A DNA stretch of 64,000 bases. It comes from Lacticaseibacillus casei DSM 20011 = JCM 1134 = ATCC 393 (lineage in GTDB: Bacteria > Bacillota > Bacilli > Lactobacillales > Lactobacillaceae). The notes under the pieces are model-generated. The model searched no databases, was not told the origin of the DNA, and saw only the letters and a program-made list of their open reading frames with translations. The translations under genes were made by a program, and so were the position numbers. The stretch lies in contig NZ_AP012544.1 of the NCBI RefSeq assembly GCF_000829055.1, positions 2,790,001 through 2,854,000 on the forward strand, in the 5' to 3' direction. The first letter of the stretch is position 1. Every line of letters begins with the position of its first letter. Of this stretch, positions 35,512 through 46,220 are shown in pieces.

Positions 35512-35614
35512 ATTATCTACCACAATAACGTCACGATGGTAGGCTTATTTGTTATGCCTTCAAGTACGATATTCAGACAACACACCAGATTAAACGCCGC
35601 AACTAATAAAACAA

Positions 35615-35643
35615 CAAAAAAGATCTCCCACACGAGGAGATCT
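35615..35643 (-). terminator. rho-independent terminator, minus strand
   Basis: AGATCTCC pairs with GGAGATCT and six T follow on the minus strand. It backs up the lac operon terminator. Confidence 0.6.
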
Positions 35644-35695
35644 CCAAAGGATAGAAACTATCCTTCAACACCATTTGACAAACTTCCGAAATAGA

Positions 35696-35732
35696 AAAAC
35701 TAGGCGCTGTATGTGCCACGCGCCTAGTTTTT
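35696..35732. terminator. lac operon terminator
   Basis: AAAAACTAGGCGC pairs perfectly with GCGCCTAGTTTTT. It lies 110 bp downstream of lacF on the minus strand and can act in both directions. Confidence 0.85.
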
Positions 35733-35841
35733 GGGTTACTTCTGTTCAATTATTGAGGACGCGCTAACAGCAAAGTTCGTCATTTGGAGGAAATGCTGAT
35801 CGATTCGACTATCATTTTATCGAGAAATGATGATGACTCAT

Positions 35842-36180
35842 TTACTGCTTGTTCTCAAGTTCTTTGATCCGCTTAAACATGCGAATCATGTAGCGTGTTT
35901 CATCAATGAGCAACATGGTTGTCATCAACGTATCTTGACCATGAACCATGATAAAGGTGACATCCATTTCAGCACCGCCAGCTTCTTGACTTAGAAGCTG
36001 GGTCTGTTGGTTGTGGGCTTCATTGATATCCTGTTGGGCCTTCTCAACCAATTCGTTTGCCTTATCGAAATCGCCTGCTTCAGCGGCATCAAGTGCATGC
36101 ACAGCGGCCGTTCGAGCATCGCCTGCATACGCCACAAGTGCAAAACCAACCATTGAAATTTCTTCTTTAGTAGCCATCAT
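35842..36180 (-). CDS. lacF: lactose-specific PTS enzyme IIA
   Basis: This 112-residue cytoplasmic protein is EIIA-lac, which takes phosphate from HPr and passes it to the IIB domain of LacE. The phosphorylated histidine is His80 in VTFIMVHGQDTLM, and the helical trimer core runs AHNQQTQLLSQEAGG. GGAGG precedes the start (two adjacent ATGs). It is the last gene of lacTEGF, 45 bp after lacG. Confidence 0.93.
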   Translation of the reverse strand: MMATKEEISMVGFALVAYAGDARTAAVHALDAAEAGDFDKANELVEKAQQDINEAHNQQTQLLSQEAGGAEMDVTFIMVHGQDTLMTTMLLIDETRYMIRMFKRIKELENKQ

Positions 36181-36225
36181 TTTCCCTCCGATTCAATCCT
36201 TGCTGTCTAAATAGCCAAAAACTTT

Positions 36226-37650
36226 TTAATCCGGAATGATGTGGGTCTCACTCACAGACTTAAACCACTCGGCACTTTGTTTGATATAACGATTTTGTGT
36301 TGGAAAATCAACGAAGAACAGACCATATCGTTTACTGTAACCGTTTGTCCAAGAAAACTGATCTTGAAGTGACCAGATGAAGTAACCTTTGACATTTGCG
36401 CCATCATGGATAGCATCAGCCATTGCGGACAGATATTTCTTTACATAATCAATCCGTTTTGGATCTTCAATCACGGTGTCAGGGGTCGCATTTTCTGGCA
36501 AGCTTTCTTTAAGACCAATACCATTTTCTGTCACGTAGGTCACTGGCACCAACGGATAGTCATTATGAATCCGCATCAGTATGTCATACATTCCTCGTGG
36601 ATAAATCGACCAATCCCAATCTGTCGTCTCAATGCCATCTGGGAGTTTTTCCTCGCCAACGCCTTGCAGCCGCGCGACCGAAGAGCCTTTGGTGCCGTCG
36701 CCATTATGAATGGTCTCTGATTTGCCATGATAGGCACGCAACCACTTGCTGAAATAATTATTGACCCCAACAAAGTCTAACTGATGGGCCGCTTCATCAA
36801 TAGCCTTCATTTCCTGCGGTGTCGATTGAAACATCGGTTGATGATTGGCATCCAGAATTTCCTTCACGAGCGCCAAAGTTTCTTGGTGATATTCGCCAGC
36901 TAATGTGCCATCCAGATACAATCGATTTTCCAAAGCGTCCTGCAACTCGGCGGCATGGTGATCCACAGCGCTATCACTGTAGGGATAAACAGTTTGCAAC
37001 GCATGAACAATTCCAATTTGGCCACCTAATTGCATTGACTTATATAGATTAACGATACGGGCATGCGCCACCATTTGATTGTGTTCAGCTTGGAACGTCT
37101 TATCAAAACGTCCAGACTCGGCAGGCGGGAATGTCCCGCTTGTATATTGTTGAACGGCCATTGAGGTCGGTTCATTAATGGTGATCCAATACTTCACTTC
37201 GGAAAATTCTTCAAAGCAAAACTTCGCATAAGCCACAAAGTCGTCCAACATCTCTTGACTCAACCAATCACCGGCTTCGTGCAAGCGTTCGGGCGTATCA
37301 AAATGATGTAGCGTAACAAACGGTTCGATATGATGGGCGGCACAATCAGCGAAGAGCTTGTGGTAAAAAGCAACCCCGCGTGGCTCAACTTCCCCGGCAC
37401 CATCCGGAAAAATTCGCGACCAGGCAATTGACACCCGAATCACTTGATGGCCGTATTTTTCCGCTAATGCCAAATCTTCATCATAACGATGATAAAAATC
37501 CGCTGCCGGGTCGGGCTTGAACCGCCCCTGTTTATCCAGAAAATCGTCCCAAAGCACGCGACCTTTACCGTCTTCCTTGGTGGCTCCTTCGACTTGATAG
37601 GCGGCGGTTGCCCCGCCCATTACAAAATCTTGAGGTAGCTGTTTACTCAT
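36226..37650 (-). CDS. lacG: 6-phospho-beta-galactosidase
   Basis: This 474-residue GH1 enzyme cleaves lactose 6-phosphate to galactose 6-phosphate and glucose in the cytoplasm. The acid/base glutamate is in [12 protein letters not shown] (about residue 160) and the nucleophile in [10 protein letters not shown] (about 375). The opening [20 protein letters not shown] is typical of LacG. Its length equals known LacG proteins. It lies between lacE and lacF in the L. casei-type operon; AGGAGG is upstream of the ATG. Confidence 0.93.
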   Translation of the reverse strand: MSKQLPQDFVMGGATAAYQVEGATKEDGKGRVLWDDFLDKQGRFKPDPAADFYHRYDEDLALAEKYGHQVIRVSIAWSRIFPDGAGEVEPRGVAFYHKLFADCAAHHIEPFVTLHHFDTPERLHEAGDWLSQEMLDDFVAYAKFCFEEFSEVKYWITINEPTSMAVQQYTSGTFPPAESGRFDKTFQAEHNQMVAHARIVNLYKSMQLGGQIGIVHALQTVYPYSDSAVDHHAAELQDALENRLYLDGTLAGEYHQETLALVKEILDANHQPMFQSTPQEMKAIDEAAHQLDFVGVNNYFSKWLRAYHGKSETIHNGDGTKGSSVARLQGVGEEKLPDGIETTDWDWSIYPRGMYDILMRIHNDYPLVPVTYVTENGIGLKESLPENATPDTVIEDPKRIDYVKKYLSAMADAIHDGANVKGYFIWSLQDQFSWTNGYSKRYGLFFVDFPTQNRYIKQSAEWFKSVSETHIIPD

Positions 37651-37676
37651 TGCTTAATAACCTCCTGTTAAGTGTC

Positions 37677-39410
37677 TCAAAGATTGGATTCAACAAAATC
37701 AAGTGCCTTGTCACCATTGTTGGTTAATTCAATGTATTGCCGACCAGTTGTTGTGACCAGCTTGACGCCATACTTATCGGTGATCTTTTTTAAATTACCT
37801 TTCATGCTTTCCATTTGCGGTGCAAGGATGACCATGTTCATATCTTTGATCAAATCCATATCCTGTCCATAAGCGCGGGCGGCGGCCGAGAGCTTTAAAC
37901 CGCGTTCCTTAGACAGTTTGTTTAGCGCGTTGGCAAGAATACCGCTTGTTCCACCACCAGCACACAACACTAAAACATTAACTTCATTTTGTTTGAAATA
38001 GGCTTCGCCGTGGGCAGATGGGGCTGTTTCAGGCAACACATGGGTCGCATCGTCGTCTGTGGCAGTCGCAACAGTCAAACCAGTCGGGATAGAAGGTGAC
38101 ACTGTGTCACTCGCCTGAACAGCCATGCCGTCGTCTTCAATGACCTCTTCCTTAGCTTTTTCTTCAGCTAAGAGTGTGCTGTCATAAACGCGAATGAATG
38201 GGAAGTATATCGCAACGTCCAGAACCAACGTCAGTAGAACAAAGGCGAAAGCCAACGGGGCAAACCCAGTCGAAATCAAAATCCCAATCGGTCCCGGAAC
38301 TGTCCATGGCATGGTGTACATCATACTGTTCATGCCAAGTACACTCACAAAGAATTTGAATAAGCAAACGTTCACGATCGGGGTTGCTAAGAACGGAATG
38401 AAGAAAATGGGATTCATGATAATCGGCATTCCAAACAAAACAGGTTCATTGACCCCGAAAGTGCATGGCACAAAGGAAACCTTACCAACGGCTTTTAATT
38501 GCGCTGATCGGGCCGCAAACAGCATGATGAAAGGTACCACCAATGTTGCTCCGGTTCCACCAAAATTCATGACGTAGTCCATCGTGTTCATGGCCAAAAC
38601 GTGCGAGACATGTTGCCCTGCCTGATATTGCTGCAAGTTAGCTGCTGTATTCGCAATCATAATCGGGACAACAGCCGGCTGAACAATTGATGGGCCTTGG
38701 ACACCACAGAACCAGAAGAAAGCCATCGCGCCAGCAATCAGGGCTAAGCCTAGATAAGAATCGCTGGCTTGGAAAAGCGGCGAAAGTACTTGAATGATCC
38801 AGCGTGGCAATACAGTACCCGTTGCCGCTTTGAAGCCAACACCGAAAAGCCAGAAGGCTGTCACAGAAAGGCCCATCGGGATAAGGTCTTTAAATGACTG
38901 GGCGATATTACCGGGTACCTGCGCTGGTAATTTAATCGTGACATTGTTCTTAATACAGACGTAGTAAATATTTGGCACGATCAACCCAACGATATAAGCG
39001 CAGATCAATCCCTGAGTCCCCATGTAAGTCAGGTCAACACCGGTTTTAAGCGGCAAGATCGACAAAATGACAAAAGAAATTTCAGACGCCACAATGACGG
39101 CCACTGGATTAATTTGATTTGTTTTCGGTAATTCAAGGTTCTTGCTGTCAGTCAAGTTTTTACCAGTCGTTCCCGCCACAAACAGTGCCAGCAAGCCCAT
39201 GGAATAGTTATAAGCAACCATCAACGTATTCGTTACGTTGTCTGGCCAGTAAAACCCCCAAGCGTTCGGAACATAAGCAACCATCATAAAGATACTTGAG
39301 AAGATGATGATCGGCATACATGCGATAAAGCCATCACGAATCGCGGAAATATATTTGTTAGCAGCGATGGCTTCAAAAATTGGTTTTAATTTATCAAAAA
39401 CCTTATTCAT
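37677..39410 (-). CDS. lacE: lactose-specific PTS enzyme IICB
   Basis: This 577-residue protein imports and phosphorylates lactose. The N-terminal IIC domain (about residues 1-430) has some ten membrane helices and starts MNKVFDKLKPIFEAIAANKY; a flexible linker follows; the C-terminal IIB domain carries the phosphocysteine in NVLVLCAGGGTSG (about residue 483). I choose the ATG at 39410 with AGGAGG upstream; the open frame extends 28 residues further without a site. Confidence 0.93.
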   Translation of the reverse strand: MNKVFDKLKPIFEAIAANKYISAIRDGFIACMPIIIFSSIFMMVAYVPNAWGFYWPDNVTNTLMVAYNYSMGLLALFVAGTTGKNLTDSKNLELPKTNQINPVAVIVASEISFVILSILPLKTGVDLTYMGTQGLICAYIVGLIVPNIYYVCIKNNVTIKLPAQVPGNIAQSFKDLIPMGLSVTAFWLFGVGFKAATGTVLPRWIIQVLSPLFQASDSYLGLALIAGAMAFFWFCGVQGPSIVQPAVVPIMIANTAANLQQYQAGQHVSHVLAMNTMDYVMNFGGTGATLVVPFIMLFAARSAQLKAVGKVSFVPCTFGVNEPVLFGMPIIMNPIFFIPFLATPIVNVCLFKFFVSVLGMNSMMYTMPWTVPGPIGILISTGFAPLAFAFVLLTLVLDVAIYFPFIRVYDSTLLAEEKAKEEVIEDDGMAVQASDTVSPSIPTGLTVATATDDDATHVLPETAPSAHGEAYFKQNEVNVLVLCAGGGTSGILANALNKLSKERGLKLSAAARAYGQDMDLIKDMNMVILAPQMESMKGNLKKITDKYGVKLVTTTGRQYIELTNNGDKALDFVESNL

Positions 39411-39530
39411 GAGTCTTTTCCTCCTGAGCGCTTGGAAGCCAAAGCATAAGCGTGCTTGAAGCAAACTGGCCCAATCTTTGGTAGATTGCTTCAAAGCCCT
39501 TATGTGTAGGCTTCTACGACTGCGAGCGCG

Positions 39531-40409
39531 TTATAATGAATCGTTTTGTGAATGATTCTGGGCTGGTGCTTCGTTTATCAATCGCTGAATGTGGATGATG
39601 AAGTAAAGTCGTTCGTCCTCACTCATACTGCGATAGAGTTGATCCTTAATTTCATCGAAAATTTCTGAGGCAATCTTGTAAGACTGCGGATAGTTTTGCT
39701 TAAGTTCAGTGGCAACCTCAGGGACAATGGTAACGGCATCTGTATCAACACGCTGCAGTCGGTCGATGAGATACTGGAGATGAATCATAAATCGGTCATA
39801 GTAGTTGCCATTTGAATGAGAGCGAGTAATGTGATGACGCTTCAACACTTCTTGTACAAGTTGACTAAGTGAGGCTTCATTGCTTTTACCAAAAACCTGC
39901 TCGCCATCGTCTTCGCCGGAAGCGTTGATAAAGTGCAACGCCAGATTTTTTATTTCCGACTGTGGAAACTGAACGCCAAGGTTCGTGGCAATGATTTGCA
40001 GTGCCTGTTTAGCCACCGCATATTCGGCCGGATATTGAATATGAAAATCTGGTACCATTGTTTCTTGATAAGTCCCTGCCTGATAGCGTTTATATGCCTC
40101 GTAAATATGATCACTCAAGGTAATGTAGATATAATCAAGCACTTTCAGTCGATATTGTTTCTGGGCAACATCAATAATTTCATAGGTAGTCGTCACCACG
40201 TCAATCGGAATATTTTTTAAGAGAAAGTACAAATTTTGTCGGGAAGTCTCGTTCGCTAGATAAAAGATCTTCTCTATCTGCTTTGTCGGAATAACATCTC
40301 CTCGCCTCTTCTGAAAAGCGATGCCACGTCCCCTTACAACGGCTTGGCCGCGGTTGTCTAGATCAACCAAGGCCACGTTGTTGTTAAAAATCTGAGCTAT
40401 TTTTGGCAA
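39531..40409 (-). CDS. lacT: LacT transcriptional antiterminator (BglG/LicT family)
   Basis: This 292-residue regulator binds the RAT sequence in the lac leader and lets transcription pass the terminator when lactose is present. An N-terminal RNA-binding CAT domain begins PKIAQIFNNNVALVDLDN, and two PRD domains follow with histidines for PTS phosphorylation (KNLALHFINASGED, FIIHIQRLINEAP). It probably starts at a TTG at 40409, since GGGAGGTG lies ten bases upstream; the longer ATG start would overlap the terminator. It is the first gene of the operon it controls. Confidence 0.88.
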   Translation of the reverse strand: MPKIAQIFNNNVALVDLDNRGQAVVRGRGIAFQKRRGDVIPTKQIEKIFYLANETSRQNLYFLLKNIPIDVVTTTYEIIDVAQKQYRLKVLDYIYITLSDHIYEAYKRYQAGTYQETMVPDFHIQYPAEYAVAKQALQIIATNLGVQFPQSEIKNLALHFINASGEDDGEQVFGKSNEASLSQLVQEVLKRHHITRSHSNGNYYDRFMIHLQYLIDRLQRVDTDAVTIVPEVATELKQNYPQSYKIASEIFDEIKDQLYRSMSEDERLYFIIHIQRLINEAPAQNHSQNDSL

Positions 40410-40434
40410 GTTGTCATCACCTCCCAGTGCAAAG

Positions 40435-40479
40435 AAAAACCCACAAATCACGCGCTGCGATCAGCACTGCGATTTGTGG
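40435..40479 (-). terminator. conditional terminator in the lac leader
   Basis: ACCACAAATC pairs with GATTTGTGG around a secondary stem, with a U-rich run after it. It overlaps the last bases of the RAT, so LacT binding and terminator folding exclude each other. Confidence 0.85.
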
Positions 40480-40506
40480 TCTCGCCTAATTAAATAGTCA
40501 CAATCC
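40478..40506 (-). promoter_or_regulatory. RAT site bound by LacT
   Basis: The minus-strand sequence starts GGATTGTGACT and ends AGGCGAGACC, closely matching the ribonucleic antiterminator consensus of the BglG/LicT family (29 nt). Confidence 0.85.
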
Positions 40507-40533
40507 ACATTGAATATTCCTATCAACAAACAA

Positions 40534-40569
40534 ATTGTACCATATCTGAACAGAATGTAAACGTTTTAT
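40534..40569 (-). promoter_or_regulatory. lac promoter with overlapping cre
   Basis: On the minus strand TTTACA and TACAAT are 16 bp apart. A cre-like TGTAAACGTTTTAT (plus strand 40556-40569) covers the -35 box, so CcpA would block the promoter under glucose. Confidence 0.75.
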
Positions 40570-40752
40570 TTTATTTTTTGTAGCATCTTTAGTTTGCTGT
40601 TCTTTTTTCTTTTTCAACAGTGTCCATCCAGCAAGCCATCGTCAGTTTTTTAGGACAATTATCTGTGTTGCCTTTTGTTCTTTAATGATCAGTGCTAGTC
40701 ATGTCTCTACAAACGAATCACTTTATTTGACGCCTCCGTTAATTTGACGATA

Positions 40753-41505
40753 ATGATCAAAACGAGCTTCAAGGAGGCAATTACGTCGAACTTAGATTTA
40801 ACCATCGTTGTGCCAACTTACAATTTAGGTCATTATCTGCCTGAGACATTAAAAAGTATCCAGCAACAAACAATTGATTTTGAACTTTGGCTCATCGACG
40901 ATGCCTCTACTGATGGTACCGCTCAGACAGTGGCTGATTTTGTTAAAGGTATCCCTAATTTTCACGCGACCGGTTTTAATGACCATCGTGGCATCGGTGC
41001 TGCGCGAAACTTTGGCATTGATCATGCCACTGGTCAAGCTGTGGCGTTTGTCGACGGTGACGATTTAATCGCGCCGACCTTTGCCGAAACGTTATCACAC
41101 GGGTTCACATCGGGTGTTGTGGCCACTGCGGTTGGTTATGATTGGTGGCATCGCAGCCGCGGCGGGCCCAATCGCTTTCAATTGTTGTCACAGCGTGAAA
41201 TGTTTGATCAAGTCTCACGCCACGGCTCCGAAGTGGGCGGTTATATTTGGAACAAGGCTTTCTCTCGTGATGCTTTAACTGCCGGTAATATTCGCTATGA
41301 TGAACAATTACGCATTGCTGAGGACTATTACTTCACGGCGGATTTTGTCGCGCATACGCCTGGCAAATATGCTTATAATCCAACCATTTTGTACACGAAG
41401 GTTAATCGCCCGAATAGCACGATGCACAATTTTTCTTGGGCTGATCGCCGTCAGGAAGACCAGATTTTTGAGCGGATCCATCGTATGCGCCAGCTCATCC
41501 AATAG
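40753..41505 (+). CDS. glycosyltransferase family 2, start codon uncertain
   Basis: This protein of about 240-250 residues is a GT-A inverting glycosyltransferase: LDLTIVVPTYNLGHYLPETL at the N-terminus, LIDDASTDGTAQ, and the DxD motif FVDGDDLIAP. It probably adds a sugar to a surface polymer such as teichoic acid. A perfect AAGGAGG (40771-40777) points to a start at 40783, where the codon is ACG, not ATG. Upstream ATGs at 40744 and 40753 are in frame but lack good sites. The gene stands alone before a strong terminator. Confidence 0.75.
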   Translation: MIKTSFKEAITSNLDLTIVVPTYNLGHYLPETLKSIQQQTIDFELWLIDDASTDGTAQTVADFVKGIPNFHATGFNDHRGIGAARNFGIDHATGQAVAFVDGDDLIAPTFAETLSHGFTSGVVATAVGYDWWHRSRGGPNRFQLLSQREMFDQVSRHGSEVGGYIWNKAFSRDALTAGNIRYDEQLRIAEDYYFTADFVAHTPGKYAYNPTILYTKVNRPNSTMHNFSWADRRQEDQIFERIHRMRQLIQ

Positions 41506-41526
41506 CAGGTCAGATGATCCTAAGCA

Positions 41527-41572
41527 AAATACGCGCGGCTGATGAAAACGTTCATCGGCCACGCGTTTTTTT
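41527..41572 (+). terminator. rho-independent terminator after the GT2 gene
   Basis: A long stem with ACGCG, GGC and GATGA pairing with TCATC, GGCC and CGCGT is followed by seven T. Confidence 0.85.
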
Positions 41573-41680
41573 ATTCAAGATATCTCATTTGCAGCACAAC
41601 CTCCATTTCCATCTCATTTACAGAATTTTGATCGGTTTTTTAACTTTTTAAAATAACTAATGATACACATAAGTTTAAAG

Positions 41681-41730
41681 TTGACAGAATGTCACGAGGT
41701 ACGGTATAACTATTTCTGGAAACGCTTTCA
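41681..41730 (+). promoter_or_regulatory. glpK promoter with perfect cre
   Basis: TTGACA (41681-41686) and TATAAC (41705-41710) are 18 bp apart, and TGGAAACGCTTTCA (41717-41730) is a perfect cre palindrome at the transcription start. It now drives only a truncated gene. Confidence 0.8.
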
Positions 41731-42206
41731 TTGTGTACAATATTGTTTCACAGGGGGTAGTTATTTGTGACAAGTGATCAGAAGTACATTCTGGCGATTG
41801 ATGAGGGTACCACGAGTACACGGACCATCATCATCGATCACAATGGTCAAAAAGTTGTTGATGCACAGCGGGAATTTCCGCATCCGGGATGGGTCGAGCA
41901 TAATGCCAATGAAATTTGGAATGCCGCTTTGTCGACCATCGCGACGGCGTTTATTGAATCACAGATTCAGCCACGCCAAATTGTCGGAATCGGGATTACC
42001 AATCAACGGGAAACCACGGTTGTATGGGACAAACAGACCGGGTTGCCAATCTACAACGCCATCGTCTGGCAGTCGCGGCAAACTAGCGAGATCGCTGACA
42101 AACTTAAGGCAGATGGCCACAGCGATATGATTCATGATTCAACCGGTTTGCTAATTGATTCGTATTTCTCAGCGACTAAGATTCGCTGGATTTTGGATCA
42201 TGTGCC

Positions 42207-43535
<1,329 letters not shown>

Positions 43536-43626
43536 TCATGATTGAATGATCGTAAGCACTCCACAACGAACCGGGTTGAATCTTAACCATTGATGGTATC
43601 TCAGATCCCTGGGTTCAAACAAAAAT

Positions 43627-43668
43627 AGCGGGCGACCAACGCAGTTTTCTGCGTTAGTCGCCCGCTTT
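43627..43668. terminator. bidirectional terminator
   Basis: AGCGGGCGAC and AACGCAG pair with CTGCGTT and GTCGCCCGCT around TTTT. It lies between the LPXTG remnant and the IS66 remnant. Confidence 0.75.
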
Positions 43669-43678
43669 GGTTTCTCTA

Positions 43679-44031
43679 TTAAACACGACACGTGGCCTGA
43701 ATTTCTGGAGCCCCCGGTAAATAAGCCTCAATATCTGGCGTGTTACGTTGCGTGTAAACCGTTAGTAATGGTTAAAAATACTTAAAGACGTCCAGTTTAT
43801 TTAATTTTTCCATTTGTACAATACCAAACCAGATCGTATTAGCCTTTGCGCCTGCCGTTGGTTTTGTGAACAGACTTATTCTTTCGCACCAGCGTGGTAG
43901 AGTGGATCTGTTGCTCATCGTGGTTATTGTGTAAAGGTAGATCACAATGCTCAAAGATCTGGTAAACCCGGTCCTTTAGATTAAGGGCATTGTTAATCAC
44001 ATTGTGTAATAATTTTAACGGTGATTTCTTG
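43679..44031 (-). pseudogene. IS66-family transposase remnant
   Basis: Pieces of the C-terminal region of an IS66-type transposase read KSPLKLLHNVINNALNLKDR, HSTTLVRKN, then in another frame SLFTKPTAGAKANTIWFGIV and LNKLDVFKYF, a stop, and PDIEAYLPGAPEIQ. At least one frameshift and one stop are needed, so it is a decayed remnant. The AGAKAxTIWF pattern is what suggests IS66. Confidence 0.55.
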
Positions 44032-44074
44032 ATTGTTTCCTCGATTAACTAGTCGGCTTTGTGTTTCTAGGGCG

Positions 44075-45424
44075 TTAGCTTTTCACAACCGGGGTCTTAA
44101 AAAGATCATTCAAGGCTTCAGACATTGTTGGATGAGTATAGATCATGTCGCGTAATCTTTCGTAAGGTAATTTGGCCTTCATTGCCAATGCAATTAGATT
44201 GATGGTTTCATGAGCCTCAGCGGCATACAATGTTGCCCCTAAAATAAGGTGTGTTTTTTGATCAACGATTACCTTATAAAGCCCGCGTTGATCCTCCAAG
44301 ACACGGGCCTTTGGAATCGCCTTGACTGATAGCTTGAAGGTTTGTAAAGCATAACCTGCACTCTTAGCTTGACGTTCATTTAAGCCGACGTTAGCCAGTG
44401 GTGGATTTAGGAACGAAGCAGTCGGTATCACCATTCGATCGGCCGTTGAGCGATCCCCCTTATCAAACAATTGATCTACAATAATACGAAAATCATCCAA
44501 TGAGACATAAGTGAACATAGGACCGCCATTAACGTCGCCCAAAGCCCAAACGTTTTGTACTGTGGTCCTTAAATGATCATCGACCTGAATAGCACCACGA
44601 CTGGTTAAAGCAATATCGGTATTTTCTAGCCCTAAACTATTTATATTAGGCCGTCGACCGACTGCAACCAATACCGCATCAAATCCCGCAGTGTTACTTT
44701 GATCACCTTGTTGATAATATAATGTAACCTTCTCACCATTATCTTTTACTTGAGTTAGTTGAGTCTCCGGTTTAATCTCGATCCCTGCGTCAGTCAGATC
44801 TGCTACGACCTCGGTCGCAATATCAGGATCTTCGCGCTCTAACAATCTGGTATGTTGGTCGAAAATCGTTACATGCGTACCAAAGGAATTAAACATTCCA
44901 GCAAATTCAAGGCCAATATAACCGCCACCAATAATTGCTAGTCGTTTCGGTTGTTTCTCCAATTCCATAGCTTCTTTAGACGTAAAAATCCGCTGACCGA
45001 ATTCTAACCCTGGGATTGATGGCCAATTTGGAACCGCTCCAGTATTAATGAAGATGCGTTCACCTCTCACCTTCTTAGTTGTTCCATCACTCATTACGAC
45101 TGCCAAAACATAATTGTCGATAAAACGTGCTGACCCATCCCAAATTGTTGCTAGTGGCTCATCAGCCACCATGTGATAGTTTTTGTCTCGCAACTGTCTA
45201 GTCATCTCACCACGCTTATTAACTGCCGTAGTAAAGTCTAAGCCACGTTGACCATTTAAAATTAAATTTTTAGATGGTAGGCAGCCAACATTGATGCAAG
45301 TCCCTCCATACATTTGTTTTGACCGTTCGATCAGAAGCACGGTCTCATCATGCTGCGCCAAGTACTTAGCTAATGTCTTACCCGCCTTACCAAATCCAAT
45401 AATAATATTTTTAAATTTATCCAT
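44075..45424 (-). CDS. RclA-like flavoprotein disulfide reductase
   Basis: This 449-residue enzyme belongs to the class I pyridine nucleotide-disulfide oxidoreductases, closest in style to RclA/YkgC, which protects against hypochlorous acid and reduces copper. It has the FAD loop IIIGFGKAGKTLA, the redox pair GGTCINVGCLPSK, the NAD(P)H loop LAIIGGGYIGLEFAG, the FAD motif VWALGDVNGG, and a dimer end THPTMSEALNDLF. Mercuric reductase or dihydrolipoamide dehydrogenase are less likely because no extra metal or lipoyl motifs are seen. It is monocistronic. Confidence 0.8.
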   Translation of the reverse strand: MDKFKNIIIGFGKAGKTLAKYLAQHDETVLLIERSKQMYGGTCINVGCLPSKNLILNGQRGLDFTTAVNKRGEMTRQLRDKNYHMVADEPLATIWDGSARFIDNYVLAVVMSDGTTKKVRGERIFINTGAVPNWPSIPGLEFGQRIFTSKEAMELEKQPKRLAIIGGGYIGLEFAGMFNSFGTHVTIFDQHTRLLEREDPDIATEVVADLTDAGIEIKPETQLTQVKDNGEKVTLYYQQGDQSNTAGFDAVLVAVGRRPNINSLGLENTDIALTSRGAIQVDDHLRTTVQNVWALGDVNGGPMFTYVSLDDFRIIVDQLFDKGDRSTADRMVIPTASFLNPPLANVGLNERQAKSAGYALQTFKLSVKAIPKARVLEDQRGLYKVIVDQKTHLILGATLYAAEAHETINLIALAMKAKLPYERLRDMIYTHPTMSEALNDLFKTPVVKS

Positions 45425-45464
45425 TGTTTTACCCGCCTTTTACTAGTCATTTGTTATTGCACTT

Positions 45465-45493
45465 ATTATAAGTAAGTAAAGCGTCAAAAGCAA
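45465..45493 (-). promoter_or_regulatory. promoter of the RclA-like gene
   Basis: On the minus strand TTGCTT and TATAAT are 17 bp apart, about 40 bp upstream of the start codon. The stretch 45494-45763 holds only short hairpins, the clearest being CAAGAGC/GCTCTTG near 45743. Confidence 0.6.
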
Positions 45494-45763
45494 GTTATAT
45501 GCTCAACTACCTATTTATCTGACTTGACTTTATAGTCATCATTTCACCATCTTATTTGTCTTTTACCACAGTTTTCCCTCTAGTAGCTGATTTTATGACC
45601 TTCTTTACTTTTATAATCGTACTGTCTGGTAGGGTTTGCGCCCGCTCTTGGACCGCCCTACTGGACGCTTGTTATTTCCCATTGCAGCAGTATTATTAGC
45701 CTTGCTTGCTGACCTTGCTAGTGTTGTAGCTTTCCTTTGCTGTCAAGAGCGGTTTTATTGCTC

Positions 45764-45792
45764 TTGGTTGATTTTTAATTTCCCTGTATAAT
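45764..45792 (+). promoter_or_regulatory. promoter of toxin transcript, module 2
   Basis: TTGGTT and TATAAT are 17 bp apart, in the same place relative to the toxin as in module 1. Confidence 0.65.
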
Positions 45793-45890
45793 GGATTGAG
45801 CAAGAAGTTTTAAGGGCGGTGGCTGTCTTTTCCCTTGTGAGGTGAGGCCCATGGGAACATGGAATAATCTTCAGGAAGGTTTCACAGTCA

Positions 45891-45980
45891 ATGAGCGTCT
45901 TCCAGACACTCTCGTTGATGTTGCTGTTTGGCACGTTTTTAATCGCGCTACTCAGCTATATCGACAAGCACCACAAATAA
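45891..45980 (+). CDS. holin-like type I toxin peptide, module 2 (29 aa)
   Basis: The peptide is identical to that at 20163-20252, with one membrane helix and a short charged tail. Upstream leader, ribosome site and downstream structures are also conserved with few changes. It is probably a second copy of a plasmid-derived stability module. It lies next to a Y-family polymerase fragment, a common plasmid neighbour. Confidence 0.75.
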   Translation: MSVFQTLSLMLLFGTFLIALLSYIDKHHK

Positions 45981-46100
45981 AAAAGCCGCCCTGCGTAACT
46001 TTTGTCGGTTACAGGGCGACAATGTAGTTTTGTAATCTAGGCCACCGCCTTTGAAGCGGCTTGCACGGGAAGTCCTGTTCTAGCGGGGCTTCCTTTTTCT
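45980..46100 (-). ncRNA. putative antitoxin RNA, module 2
   Basis: The extended -10 TGCTATAAT (minus strand, 46115-46107) would start an RNA of about 120 nt that ends in a terminator with U6 overlapping the toxin stop codon. It carries the same GGAAG/CTTCC hairpin and AAAGGCGGTGGC box as in module 1. Confidence 0.6.
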
Positions 46101-46168
46101 GTCTACATTATAGCATGACTATAATGGACTTTCGACTATTTTTAATCAACTTTCTGCCAGTTTTTAGG

Positions 46169-46180
46169 GAACGCACGTTT
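46169..46180. promoter_or_regulatory. possible LexA (SOS) box
   Basis: GAAC-GCAC-GTTT is close to the Gram-positive SOS box GAAC-N4-GTTC. It overlaps the expected -35 position of a TACAAT promoter (46192-46197) in front of an SOS-type polymerase gene. Confidence 0.5.
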
Positions 46181-46220
46181 GCATTCTGTGCTACAATACA
46201 GGTAAAAGCTAACGGAAGTG

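Noticed and set aside
35305..35523. Minus-strand open frame
   Set aside because: It is antisense to the ISL3 transposase remnant.
45600..45763. GTAGGG/CCCTAC hairpin and GC-rich stretch after the RclA-like promoter
   Set aside because: It could be a small RNA, but I see no convincing promoter-terminator pair for it.
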